From contig NC_031772.1 in assembly GCF_001522545.3 (NCBI RefSeq), positions 3,604,603 to 3,668,602 of the forward strand: DNA of 64,000 nucleotides, given 5' to 3'. Position 1 is the first letter of the stretch. Each line of letters opens with the position of its first letter. This document shows, piece after piece, positions 38,377-50,700 of this stretch. The translations under genes were made by a program, and so were the position numbers. Source of the stretch: Parus major. Taxonomy: Eukaryota; Chordata; Aves; Passeriformes; Paridae. Under the pieces are notes generated by a model. The model was not told where the DNA came from. It saw nothing but the letters and a program-made list of their open reading frames with translations, and did no database searches.

Positions 38377-38662
38377 CTAAAAAGAAAATACTGTCCTTAA
38401 AATTTAGGTTTTTAAATGACAAGTCACATCACATTTTCATTTATGCAAGGCCTGTACCCTCCTCCAAATTGGAAAAGGCTCTCCTGTGTCAGTTAAATAC
38501 CTCACTAATTAATCCCTAGGTAAAACAGGCTTTAGCTGACAGCATTTAGCTGCCACTGTCAGAGAAGCTCTCAGCTGTGTGGTTTTTCACTGTATTCTGT
38601 GCAAATGAGAATGGTCTGTACTCCATGTGTGTGAATAATGATTCTGGAGGGCCCTTCTTTAC
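38377..38662. other. Short non-coding interval
   Basis: Lies between the candidate exon and a CR1 scrap. A minus-strand frame of 121 codons (38546-38911) runs from the CR1 scrap into this interval and is not convincing as a gene. Confidence 0.45.
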
Positions 38663-38735
38663 CATGGAACCATTCAGGCTGGAAAACTCCAAAATTTTGG
38701 AGTCCAACCTTTGACCAAACCTCCCCAGACTGTTT
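38663..38735 (-). mobile_element. Degraded CR1 3' fragment, minus strand
   Basis: The text ATGGAACCATTCAGGCTGGA followed by GGAGTCCAACCTTTGACCAA matches the arrangement of reverse-complemented CR1 3' ends (tail-like ATGGAA, then GGTTGGAAAAGAC, then GAGTCCAACC). It is diverged and lacks a clear tandem tail, so it is an old copy. Confidence 0.55.
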
Positions 38736-39235
38736 CTACAGAGTTTGGGACAAATTGTGAGATTTAGGCCCAGGGCTAAACTAATTCCAGTTTTTTTTCT
38801 TGAGCATCCTCTTTTTTTAATATGGGCAAGATTAATGTGAAGACTTGTAAGGAATTTCATAGCTCTGACCAGACTTGTAACAGCTTCACTTGAGCAACTG
38901 GTCTGCCACACTCACCCTTGAGCATCTGCTCTCTGGTTCTGGGCAGGTTAATTCCAAGTCTGGAAATAACAGGTTTCCTTCCAAGGTTCATTTGGGGGGC
39001 CCCTGATGTCTGAAGGTCTGAGTGCACTGAGAATCGGTTTGGAAGTGTTAATTAGCATGAATTGGAGACATATGTATCAAAACATCCGGTGATCTATGAT
39101 GTGTATGTGTAATCTGACACTGAAAATATGCAAGGGCCACAGATCACTGACTGACTGAAAAGTGGTGTAAAACACAGCGATACACGGGTTAGTATTATTC
39201 TGTCTTTGCAGAAAACAGGGTAAAAATAATAAGGC

Positions 39236-39250
39236 TTTTTTTTTTTTTTT
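39236..39250. repeat. Poly-T run (15)
   Basis: An uninterrupted 15-base T homopolymer. No retrocopy sequence or target duplication is visible beside it, so it is read as a simple homopolymer. Confidence 0.9.
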
Positions 39251-39329
39251 AACATGGTTCAAAAGCAGACTTTGAGGCATACTTTCCTACACAGTTATAT
39301 TTGAAAGTGCCATCAGTAAAGCTGAAGCC

Positions 39330-39930
39330 TCAGTGATCTGAGGTCATGGCAGTAGCCCGGCGTCTGTTCCGGCATACGGCAGCAGCTCTGAGAGTGGGGC
39401 AGGACATTTGGACATGAAGTTAAGAGATTTGCTATAAACAAATCAGCATTGTTCCTGCTCTGCCAGTCTGGGGGAGGAAGATAGGAGAGGCTGCCTCAGT
39501 CCCCTTTGCCTGGGTCAGCTGAAGCTGGGCTGTAACGTGGCAATACCAACACTGCAGCCTGCTGATTAGGCTGAGCTTGGACACTGATGCACTCCTTTGT
39601 CACTACTGAGCACAATAGTTGATAAGGGCTTTCTTTTATTTTTCTATTTGTTGTTTGTTTTTTTAGTTATTTTTGTGCTCTTTTCTCTCTAAATATTAGC
39701 CCTGAAAACAGCTGATAAATTAAATGGCCTACCAGTTGGTGAATCAACATGTTGATAGGCAGCAAGAGCCAGAAACAATCTGTGTGAGACATAGCAATAA
39801 AATATGTTGATCAATTCATAATGAATATTCAGCCAGAGACATAACAACGGAAATTCATGAAGACAAATATGCGCTGTGCTTTGTAGCGTCATCTTTCCAT
39901 CTGGAAAAGCCAGCTACCGCTAGATAAACT
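39330..39930. promoter_or_regulatory. Possible conserved non-coding cluster with retained CpGs
   Basis: Two complex sub-blocks stand out. At 39330-39440 an AGGTCA half-site (39341-39346) is followed by four CpGs within 21 bases (39358-39378) and a forkhead-like ATAAACAAAT at 39434-39443. At 39690-39920, low-redundancy sequence holds TGTTGAT, TCATAATGAATATTCA, ATATGCGC, AGCGTCATC and ACCGCTAG motifs. Reading frames are short. Retained CpGs in AT-rich DNA are consistent with constraint, but this is texture-based and unverified. Confidence 0.3.
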
Positions 39931-42412
39931 AAAAATAAAAACCTGCATCCCAAACTCCTCACAACTCAATAGTTAGGACATCGGGGTTTGTATTTCTGTT
40001 AACTTCTCACAGAGAACGAGCTGAGGTTGGGAGAGGTAACAGAAGTGTGATGAGTGGAAGGGGCAGAGAGCAAGTGCAGCTTTGAGAGTGCAGAATTTTC
40101 CCCCAAAAATGGAGAAATCTGCCCAAGTGGGAGCAGACATGAAGGAGTAACAGAGCAAAAGGGAGCTGTGTGGGTTTGGCCAGGGAGCTGATATGATCCC
40201 CTTGTGCACCACACAGCCACTGAAATGCCTCAGTCATCCTCATCAATAAGTATTTAAAGCCTAGCAGACCTCAGTATGAGACCTCCCTGACTTTTTTTAA
40301 TGTTAAATATATTTTATAGGAGAACGGGGAAGATTATATGAGTATTGAGCTTTGAAGTTCCATAATATATAATTACATTGCTGCCTTATAATACCTGGTA
40401 ATTTAATTTGTGAACTCTGTCTCAGCCCCATTTGTTCTCTTGTCCCACTCCTTCCCAAGGAGCTCAAGACCACAGTGATTGTCTGAAGCTTTTTCATGAG
40501 GATAAAGCCAAAGGCTGAAGAGTGGCAGCTCTGGGGGGCTGTTTGGAGTAGCTGATGGTTTCTTGAATCATCCCTTAGCACTGATCAATTAATTTAATAC
40601 CTAGGTTGGAGAAGTCAGTCTTGGAATTAAAGAAAGTTGTTGCTTGAACCCCTATTTAAATATTCTTTGTCAATAACACCTCAAAGATCAGCAGATACAG
40701 ATTGTGAATAGCAGTTATCACTGTAGTAAAGGAACTGATTTTTCATAAGGAAACAGTGTTGAACTCAACAGAATACATCAAACTCACTTCAGAATCTAAT
40801 ACTAAGTATCTTAAAAATCAGGCATGGCATTTTCTGCCCTGGTCATCCATGTTTTCTGGCATTTGTATGAGGAACCACTATTAAGTTGTGACTTCATTTC
40901 ATGTTCTGAGTGGAATTTTAGGCTAGAGGCAAATCGAAACCAATGTCTGCTTCCAGATTTCATTATATTGAAATAATGAGGTTTTGACCTTAAATGAAAG
41001 AAATGTCATGGGATCAGCTGACTGCAATGTGATTTACATCCCCTCCCACCCCTTGTCATGGATTACAGAGAATTCCCAAAAATTCATCATAGATCCAACA
41101 TATAATAAAAAATATAGTCCTTCTTAATGATTTTCTTGCAGTAATTGTTAAATTTACATCTTGAGGTGGCAGCTCTTTGAAAAGTGAAGTTTTCAGACCT
41201 CCCTTTTTGCCTGTAGGAGTTAAAGCTGGACCTTGCAGTGTCACTGGTGGTGCTGTCCAGAGGGGCACCTGAGGCTGCTCTGGGACGGTGGCTCAGCCCT
41301 CGGGTCCCTCCAGCCTGTCCAGGACATGAACTGTCCTACACCAGCACGAGCTCTTTGCTCTGTTACCTTCCACTTATTGACAGCTCAGGACGTGTCTGAG
41401 AGCTCTGCTTGGAGCCTGCTTTGAATTACTGCAACTTCCTAAACCCAAATAAGCAGAGATAACGCTCAAAGTCATCGTGTGCGTTCTCAGCTCCGTTGAT
41501 TCCCCCGAGCCACAAGTCAGGACTGTGGAATAATGAGGCTGCTGGTGTAGCTCTGCAGCACTGTCTTGATGCACATCCCAGCCAGAATGCCCATTCACCG
41601 TTTGTATTTGATGTGGGAATGTTTGATATGCAGAAAACATTTGTAGTATTCGCTAAAAGTCCTTGTAGGTGTAAAGATGATGTTATACTGCTGTAATAAA
41701 TCACGTGTGGAAGTTCGGTATAAAAGGATGTAAAGTGCTTAAAGCCCAAATCATATCTTCACTTGTTACTTCACCCTTCATGTTTATTCACAATTTGCAT
41801 CAGAGACTTTGCAAACCCCCCTTATTAGTGATTTGCATGCTAAATAGGGGGTTAAATGAGGATGCTTCTGTCTCCTTTTTATTTTATTACCAATTTAATA
41901 AGCAAGGGAGGAGTTCAATAGTTATCCTGCATCTTGCAGTTCAAAAATACTGTGGTATACATCTTCTCTAATTTAAATTTTATTCAAAAGGAATACTAAA
42001 AATGATCCATTAAGTTTATTCCTTTACCTCACCTCCTTCTAACCTCTCTGAAAGACCAAGGCATACCCTTAGCCTTTGAATTCATGGAGATTTTCCTTTC
42101 TCTTCTTTTTCCCTCCCATAAGAAAATAGGAAGTAGTGGGAAAAAAAGGTGTTAGAATGAAATAACCCTCCATGACTGAAGCTGATGTGATGATGCATCA
42201 GAGCCCTGAACTGGAACACAGGCATTGTACTGTTTCTTGAACAGGACAACCATTTGCTATCCCTTTTTTTGGTGCTTGCCACAAAGGAAAAATCAAGTAG
42301 TAAATAATATGCCAAGGTCATTGTGGCAAACAAATAGTTCCTGAAAATGTTTATTTCTATGTTGTTTCTATAGTGTAGGGATGTATATGGGGATATGAAG
42401 CCATATCAGTTA
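39931..42412. other. Non-coding stretch
   Basis: No gene is supported; frames up to 107 codons on the minus strand (41426-41749) overlap frames on the plus strand and lack domains. A CACGTG E-box (41702-41707) lies 11 bases upstream of a TATAAAAG string (41719-41726), a promoter-like pair without evidence of a transcript. Confidence 0.45.
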
Positions 42413-42452
42413 AATTATTCCTTCCAGGAGAATGAATTATTCCTTCCAAGAG
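42413..42452. repeat. 22-bp tandem duplication
   Basis: An 18-base segment beginning AATTATTCCTTCCA recurs after 22 bases with one difference (CAGGAG versus CAAGAG). Confidence 0.8.
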
Positions 42453-42546
42453 TTTATTTCATTGCACAGGAAGAGCAGAGAGACCCTTGAACACAGTTTA
42501 TGGCTGATGTCCCGTGCTCAGTACAGACAGATGCAAACTGGAACAG

Positions 42547-42567
42547 ACATAAAATGGAATTTTATGT
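42547..42567. repeat. 9-bp perfect hairpin with 3-base loop
   Basis: ACATAAAAT and ATTTTATGT pair perfectly around GGA. The tight loop and full pairing make it a good hairpin or cruciform candidate, but it is isolated. Confidence 0.6.
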
Positions 42568-45500
42568 AAACAGCCTGGAAACCAACAATTTCTTTAGCCA
42601 TGTAAGATATGACTCCTTGTCCTGAGTAGCATAGAAGCTCAGAATAAATGTTACTGATGAAATGAGAAAAATAAGTGGATTGTCCATGTACAAAATCTCA
42701 CTAGAAGCCAAAAGAAGTTTCTAATTGATTAGCAGTAAGGTTCTACAGCTTTCCACTGGAATTAGTGAGAGCCAAAATCCAATTACCTTTGTGTTAGTCT
42801 GTGGCCAAATGGATGATGCTACTGCAATAAGGCAATAACAGTAAGGAACTAGATTAGGTATATTCTGTTTTCGTGAATTTTCACTGCATCACTTTCCAGG
42901 GAAAGGTATCAGTGGTATTTTGCTGATACAAAGAGTCTTTTGTAGGACAAGGTTTGTAGGCAGAGCTAATGTCTTCGATTACACCTGATGTAACAGGAGG
43001 GTGGGGGGAAGAAATGCTAAAACCAAATGCAGACATAAATTCAAAAAGAAAAAAAAAACATTTTAGTCTGTAAAACACAATTTTAAAATTAATTAGAGTG
43101 AATATCTTGAAAGCAACTACAATCTAAATAAAGACTTAAATAGTAAGAAAGGTCAATAAAAGTTCCAAAATGGATTCTGTTGTATGGTTGCCTGTTATAT
43201 CAGCTGAATGTTTTCAGTGATATGTATCTAGAATGAGCCACTTAGAGATCCACATCTGAAATTTTCATTTCTTTTAGATGATATAATGATCTCGGAATTG
43301 AGTCAGGAAATGAATCGCTTATAATGAGCTCTGATGTAAGGTTTATTGCCTTGCTTTACAGCTGTTACACGTGTAATCATTAGTAAGGCAGGGCTGGACT
43401 GAAAATCCTTGGATGTCTCCTGGAACTCTGGCTGGGTATCTGTGCAGGGTGCCTGAAGGAGATGTGTGTGTCTGGTGGTGCTTTCCTCAAGTGCTCCCTT
43501 CCTTGTCAAGCACTGGGTCTCTTCCTGCAGTAAATGCTGCAGCTGCAGTGCCAGAGTCAAACCCGTCCTGATCACACCAGATGACTTTTTCAAAGTCAAA
43601 GAGAGTTTTCAAGCCCTTTTGATAGCAAGTGGACCAGGAGGCAGGGAACTGTTTTTCAGACTGCTTTGATTTGCCACCATATAAAAGTTTACCGGGGAAA
43701 AGAGTAGCTTTGTGGAAGAAAAATGAGGCTGCTGCCATCAGGACTGCTTCCTAATCACCTTTCATCATTAAAACAATTTCTCCAGACTCTGCAGGTTGTG
43801 TGCACTAGCACTAGTTCTTGCCAGCTCTCAAAAGCTGAATCTTAAATACCTTATTTCCTACCAACCAGAAACATGCCTGGAGCAAATGGGTGTTCAGTCA
43901 CCTGAAATCAAACTCTCTCAATCATTCCTGTCGAGGTTACACAGCTAGTGAATCTGAAAAAACCTATAAATAAATCTTTTGCTTAATGACCTGAGCATAC
44001 AGGCTTGACTGAGGTTCTGTTTCCTGGTCCAATTAATGTTTAGAACACACCTCAAGTGCAGGTTCTGTCACTGCAACTTTCTCATTCTTCTTCTGTAATA
44101 CATTTTCTTTCCCTTTAACCAATAAATCAGTCTTCTGCTTCATCTAATGTTTCCTGCTTCGCTTGGTTCTTGCTGCAAAGGTACAGAAAAAGAGTGGAAA
44201 CAAACACAACTTTAATCTGAGGCTGAGGAGAATTAATTCCATGTGACCTCTTGAGGTAAGGGCAAATTCAGGGAGCTGTAAGGACTAGAAAGGTCACATA
44301 GCAGGGATCCCAAACAATGCCACCACATATATACAGGAGTAATGAGGAAACCATGCTAATGACACTGACTAATAAAATGAAGTGTGTTTGCACTTCAGTC
44401 TTTGGTTTCCCTTTAGTTATTGTGTGCAGAGAAACAGGAATTGGGAATCCCTCTCAATGGGAGCTGCAGAGGGAGGGTTGATATCATTTTGGGGGGAAAA
44501 GTGCTGAACCTCACTGTCCCACCAAAGAAGTGGTACGTGGTTCATCAAAGAGAAAACCTAAGTGATATTCTTACTGAGAGAGGTTGTGGAAATACAAGTT
44601 GTTAAAGTAAAATTTTAATTTAATTATCCCTTAATTTCTCTAATGCACTGAACCAGTTTACTTGGCTATCTTTGTGCCTTGTTTATTTAAACATTACTTA
44701 TATACTGAAATATAATACAATATTGCCATCTAGTGAAAGGAGAAAAAATATCCAGCCAAAATGATCCTTTGATGCATAAGTGTTAATATGGTACTTACAA
44801 ATTAATACCTCAACACTGGGATTGTACAACTTTGACAAACCCACGCTGATAATTTGTAGTTTGATTTTGTTTCCTTGGGGTTTTATATTTTTGCATTCAG
44901 TGGGATTTTTTGATGGTTTTGTCCACAAATTTTCACCTTTCTGTGTTTCCACAAGTGTTTGTGTTGTGTTACCTGCTAAATCTCCCATGTAATTTCACTG
45001 TAATTCCATGAAAACACATTAATATCCACACTCACATTAGAGTAGCTCCAAATCATAAGCAAACAAAAATTTCTTGCAGCTAATCACCAGGGTTACTTTG
45101 TTTCATAAGGAATTTTCCAGTTTGACAAAACTGTGCATCTGCCCACAACAACCACGAACACCTGAATCACACAAGGTTTCCTCCCAAACAGATCCAGGCT
45201 GGGATTCTTCACGAGCTCCTGTTGCATTCTCCTGCCATCAAAAAGTTGCTCAGTATTTGTTGTGTTACCCAGAGCCTTCTGTGATAATCAGAACATTCAG
45301 GAAGAGCCTGCAAATGTCAGATGATTTTTATACCACACTTAGAAAAATCTAAAGACCATTTAAATGAGGACAGAGACACTTCCTGCAAGGGAATTACCAA
45401 GTCCTGAGGCTTGCAGTGTCACCCTGACTTTTGCCACATTGAGTTTTTAACTGTTTGGGGGAACAACCATGACCTTACATTGAAAGGTTTTTCTTTTTTT

Positions 45501-46106
45501 AAAGTCTACTAACAAAATATTTAAGGGCACATATCCCAGTTACCCCAGTAATTTACTGCAAAAGGGGATACAGCAAAGAGTAGCATGAGAGAAAGTGCAT
45601 TCTTGGGGATTTTTTTCAGTGCAAATCACCAAAGTTTTGTCATCTTTATCACCACTGTTGCCTTCCATGCAGAAAGGCCTTTTTGGGCCCTCTATAAATA
45701 TGTTCGTGCTGATACAGAAGCCATAAAGAGAAAGTTTCTGTTAACTGCAGTAGGAGAAGTAGAAGCCAAGTGTAACTTAAATTACAGCAAAGTAATATAA
45801 TTAATTGTGTAAACCACACAAGGTGAATATTAAATGAGTTTGCAGTACAGGAGTACAACATTGCCCCTCTGCACTCCTCCAGATTCCACTCCCAGATGAT
45901 GATTCACTGATCTCAGAGAAAGTATGGGACTGATAGCTTAAATCTTGATTAACACACAGTGGGCTTGCAGGCATGTGCATTATTTATTTGCAGCTCTGTC
46001 CTCAGACCCCCAGTTTTGTCTGTTTAGACCAACCCAAGATAAATGTAAGATGACATTAAAACACGTGTTAATGTAGTGCAAATGATTTTCCTTTTTTCCT
46101 GAGTAT
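42568..46106. other. Non-coding stretch
   Basis: Ordinary AT-rich DNA. At 43303-43738 frames of 83-98 codons overlap each other on the minus strand and another lies on the plus strand; the region is GC-richer and rich in CTGCAG words, and no frame is favoured. No transposon is recognised. Confidence 0.45.
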
Positions 46107-46310
46107 AGAAATCATAGAATTATTGAATGGTTTGTGTTGGAAGGACCTCAAAGCCCATCCAGTGCCATGGGCAGGGTTACCTCTCACTGTCCCAGGCTGC
46201 TCCAGCCCCATCCAACCTGGCCTTGGAGATTTCCAGGGATCCAGGGGCAGCCACAGCTTCTCTGGGTACCTGTACCAGGACCTGCCCACCCTGCTACAGA
46301 TGGAGAAAAG
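46107..46310 (-). mobile_element. CR1 LINE fragment, 3' end, minus strand
   Basis: In plus-strand reading the text runs ATCATAGAATTATTGAATGG, GTGTTGGAAGGACCTCAAAG, CCATGGGCAGGG, CCCATCCAACCTGGCCTTGG, TTCCAGGGATCCAGGGGCAG and CTTCTCTGGGTACCTGTACC, the order expected for a reverse-complemented CR1 3' end. It is about 200 bp, so strongly 5'-truncated. The tail is short and mutated. Open frames through it (for example 46123-46338) are fortuitous. Confidence 0.92.
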
Positions 46311-47749
46311 GTGGTGGGAACAAAACCAGGTGGAATAAAATGAGTTTGATAAATATTAGTCATGAAGACCTGTATATTCTTGTAAAGAACTAACTTCTTC
46401 ATAAGGATGTTACTAGAAAAACTATTTTACTTTTATTTCCCAAACAAAAGCACTGATCCATCTTTTGAAACATTCCTTCCTTCTTCAGATGATTTTCTAT
46501 TATTTTTGCCAGAGGTATTCATATTTTGAATCTGGATTTTATAAAAGTTTTCAAAATAATCTATAATAAAGATGATAAATCGCATATACCTTTCATGTAA
46601 TAACCATCACTTTTCCAAAGCACTGATTTTTTTCTAAAATTATGGCTTTGCATTAAGAAGTGAAGATGTCATTTCTTGAATTACACTGCATATGTTGGCA
46701 ATGTTTTTTAATGTGAATTTAAAAATACAACAATTTGTTTAGAGAAAATGTTTCTTGAAAAAGCTCAAACAATTTTTGTCAGATGCTGACCTCAATTGCA
46801 AAAGACATTTTCAATTAAGGAAAACGTTTATATAGTTAGCAAGCTGTCATTCAGTAAAACTCATTTTTTTAATTAAACAGATGGTGATAACAAAGAAATT
46901 AATGAACGCATACTTGCTTGCTTGCTATCCTAATTTGCATTTCTAAATTATTCAGGTTATGCAGCAATTAAGCTTTAATTGCTTTTAGACAAATGAATAT
47001 CTCAGAATGAATGACAAATTATGATGAAATTGTCCAAGAAGCACGGTGTATTCTAACGCACACACTATTTTATTTTTGTGGCAATTTTAGAACCTTGCAG
47101 TGCAGATTTCCTGTGCTGGCTCTTTGTTCTTTGTGCCCCTGGCCTGGACAGGAAAGGGGAATTAATGTAAGATGTAAAATTGCCATGACTTGCTGCAGAA
47201 GGATGGTTTGGGTGGGGTTTGGTGCCTCCAGTCCTCTGCTCAGGTAGGGACGGTGAGGAAATGACATCAAGTGATTGTCACAACTCTTCCAGCTGGGTTG
47301 GTGCTACTTGGTTTGTAAAGCAATACTTGAAAAATTATATCTAATTTACCAAGCTGGTTTAGAGGGGGAGTGCACCAGAAGCTGGATTTAAGACAGGGAA
47401 CTCGTACAGTGTGAGAGTTAGTCAGAGCCCAAAGAAATCATCCACAATTACAACACCCTGGTCTGCTTCTTTCTCTCATTTGTGACTTCCTGCCTTTTCC
47501 TTGGGGCAGCTACATGAGCCATAAACACAAATCTTGTGACTCCATTGTAGTTCTTCCTCCGTTACATTTTTATTGATGAAACCAGCTAAACATCCAGCTC
47601 AGCCTCAGTGGGTATGAGCTCACTGCACAAGAGGGAAACAGATGATTTTATGGTTTTTTTATGCCCTAAATATAGCAGATAATGGCTTTGTGCATTAAGT
47701 TTTCAGGCTGGACAATTTAACTGGATGCCTGGAACGAGAGAAGTTGTTT
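46311..47749. other. Non-coding stretch
   Basis: AT-rich and without a recognised gene. It contains the homeodomain/octamer block listed at 46860-46990 and a GC-richer patch around 47100-47250 with no recognisable content. Confidence 0.5.
46860..46990. promoter_or_regulatory. Enhancer-like block: octamer plus palindromic homeodomain sites
   Basis: Within about 130 bp lie TTTAATTAAA (46867-46876), AAATTAATGAA near 46895-46906, a perfect POU octamer ATTTGCAT at 46933-46940, and a palindrome of GCAATTAA and TTAATTGC (46964-46971 and 46975-46982) around GCT. POU and homeodomain proteins are known to bind such sites cooperatively. The density could partly reflect AT-richness, so this remains a motif-based inference. 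Confidence 0.35.
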
Positions 47750-47790
47750 AAGGTGCTTTCCAACCCAAACCATTCCATGGTTCTGTGGTG
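47750..47790 (+). mobile_element. CR1 3'-terminal scrap, plus strand
   Basis: GTTTAAGGTGCTTTCCAACC followed by CAAACCATTCCATGGTTCTG is the plus-strand 3' end of CR1 including about two tail units. It has the opposite orientation to the copy 1.4 kb upstream, so the two are separate insertions. The 5' limit is unclear. Confidence 0.75.
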
Positions 47791-50700
47791 ACTGGCACAA
47801 GACAGATGTGTGAATGGATTTAAATGCAAAATAGAAAAGAAAAATGCTATGATTGTTACATATCCTATTCCTTGCCAAAGGCTGGGGGACGGGGATTTCA
47901 CAGCACTGGACACAATAAATGTTTCAATTACTTTATTTTCTATTTTAGTCACAATTTTAAACAGTCCATATTCCAACCTCAAAGCCAAACTGGAGAAGTG
48001 TCTTGATACATTTAGTACAGACTGTATTCAGAATTTTACTTTAGGGCATCTTCTTACCAACCCCTAAGCATTTAAATGGGGCAATCATCTAGGAAAACTA
48101 TTCACTCCATATTTTCATTATATTTAGTGAAGAAAAGCATGAGCTGAGCTAGCCAATGCAATTTAAATAAAATGGAGACTACCTGAGAGCTGCTTCCTGC
48201 TGATTACAGCGCCATAAAGCTGAGTGAATCAACACTGGGTTTTCTGTTAGGAGGAATAAATCTCATTTGAAATCACATCAACAGGACAGCTGCCTAAATA
48301 TCTAGAAATAATCAGGTATTGGTTTAGACCTATGATTCTGATGGAGAGTGATAGCTGCCAGAGGGGTAACAGCTTAGAAAATGTGATAACCTGAATAAAT
48401 TGGGTACTATAATCTGGACAGCAAAGCACTGTAAAAGGACTCACAGCTTGTCACTTAAAAAGAATTGCATTGACACAGCAAATTATTAATTTATTCTCTG
48501 TACATCATTTTTAGAATAGGAATCGACCTCTTTAATCAGGGCAGATAATGAAAAATAGAGGGGAAAAATGAAGTACTCAACATGACACGGACGTGTCTTC
48601 CTGTTTAGTTTAGCAGTGTCTAAATTAAAAATTAGGCTTCTGTCATAACATGTGTGTCAATGACATTGAGTGTAAATTTCTGTTGCTCAAAGTCACAATA
48701 TTAGATGTATCAGGAAAATTCAGGCAAAGATGTAGAGGACTAATGGTGACGCTTTTTTTGGCTAATTTCCATTCAGATCACAGAGAACTGAAGAACAAAA
48801 AAGTGTTTTAACTGTTGCCTTATCTTTCTCATTTAAAAAGATTTATGAAACATGAAAAAACCTGACCTTGCTATCAATATCAAGGAGTCATTAATTATAG
48901 CATGCCAAAATAGATATGTTCCCTGATTTTTCATTTTGAATATGAATTCTGAACTTATTGGAGCAGATCTTATTGCAGGTATTTCTTCTCTGAGTAGATA
49001 CTCCTTGCCTAACTTTGAATATCACATTTTTACTTCCCCTTAAGATCCTGAAGCAGAATCCATGAACTAATTTCATTAAGGCAAAAATAACTAATGATTA
49101 ATTTCAATGAGTGCAACGCTACTGTTTTTTTACCGTCCCTTCTCAAAGTTTTTTATGCACGCCCTGTGCAGGGCACCCATCCATCCTGTAGATATCCTCA
49201 TCCAAAATGATGTACAATATTATTACCTCATCAGAAAAGGAGAAAATTATCTCCTTCTTGAAAAACCTTATGTCTTTTAATGGTTTTACATGATGGATGA
49301 CAGGGAGTGTGTAGGGTTGGTGAAGATACAAAATGTTTAAGATTTCTTTCTCTTGGCACAGCCCCCACAAGGCATTAATAGTACACATGTTTTTAGAGCT
49401 TGAAAATATTGCAGACATATATTTATTTAGGAGATGTCTAGAGAAACAGGAAATAGCCTTTATATATTATATTAGCACTGCTTTGTACCAGGACAAGCCT
49501 TAGGAGTGTGGCTGCATTTCATGTGGCATGGTGACGTTTGTCCACGTGCCCCAGCCTGGCTTTTTTGTGGCTCTGAGGCTCAGCTGCTCAAAACCATCTG
49601 GAAACATCAGTGATGTTACCTGGAAAAATCATTCTCAGGATCTGGTCTGAGCCCCTGAAGATGCCCAAGGCTGATTCTTATGTCTCACACTGGGCACAGC
49701 TCTGTTGTAATTTGTCATCTGTTTTCTACAAAAAGGTCTCACCTGTTTTCTGCACCCAGCTTTGTTTGGCAAAAGCATTAAGGAGCCTTGAAAATGAATT
49801 GCTCAATTTCCCTCCAGCAAGAATTCCTACATCCACTTTATGTATAAAACTTTAATGCAAGTGTTATATAGTGACCACTGCTCTATTTCTGGTATGGCTT
49901 TCCATTGCTTCTTAATAACAAGTTTTGTTAATAACATTTATTAAATCACCAATGCTTAAAATGGGCTGGGAGCACATGTCAGAGTAGCAAACATCTGCAG
50001 CTGCTTTTCAGAATGTGAAATCAAGGATGTAAATGCTAAATTATGGCAATTCTTAATATCTCTTTATTGCAGAGAGTTTTTACCTCTTGATATTGACAAC
50101 TAAAGTAGCTTCACATCTAGAGTTTCCTTGAAAAATATTAATAAAGAAGTTAAGAAATTCCAGTATTTTTTTTTCCAGATATGTTAGTGATTGAATGCAA
50201 TTAAGCTAGTCTATATGCTTAATGTGAAATGAAAATTAAATATTTGTATTAAGTTAAGCACTACTTTTCAGCTGGGTATTAAAATTATGGTATTAGTGAT
50301 CAAGAATGTGGATGAATTAGCAACACATGAAATGCAAAACAAGTTATTAGATTTTATTTTTTCCACTGATTTGAGTAAAACAACCTCATAAATCTTACAG
50401 AAAAGATAAATGACTGACCTGGATAAATAAAGGAAAAAGTTGTTGGATCATAATGAATACTTTCCCATCAGCCATTCATTATGGCTCAAACACATGTTGC
50501 CTTTAACACGAGTGCATGATCTTGAATATTATTAAGGTTTAAAGAAATTTAAATGTGACAAGCTCAAGATTAAACATGGCACAGAAATGAGTTTAAACAG
50601 CTAATTAGGTTCTGTTGGTCCATCCTGTGTTTGACAGATATGTAAGAGCAGAAATACTAATTAGGGGGACCCAACAGATATCAATTTTATCATGGAACTG

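Noticed and set aside
39236..39250. Poly-T run as the tail of a minus-strand retrocopy
   Set aside because: No gene-like body or target-site duplication was found next to it.
43303..43738. Protein-like overlapping frames on both strands
   Set aside because: Two minus-strand frames and one plus-strand frame compete, none has a recognisable domain, and no splice pattern favours one.
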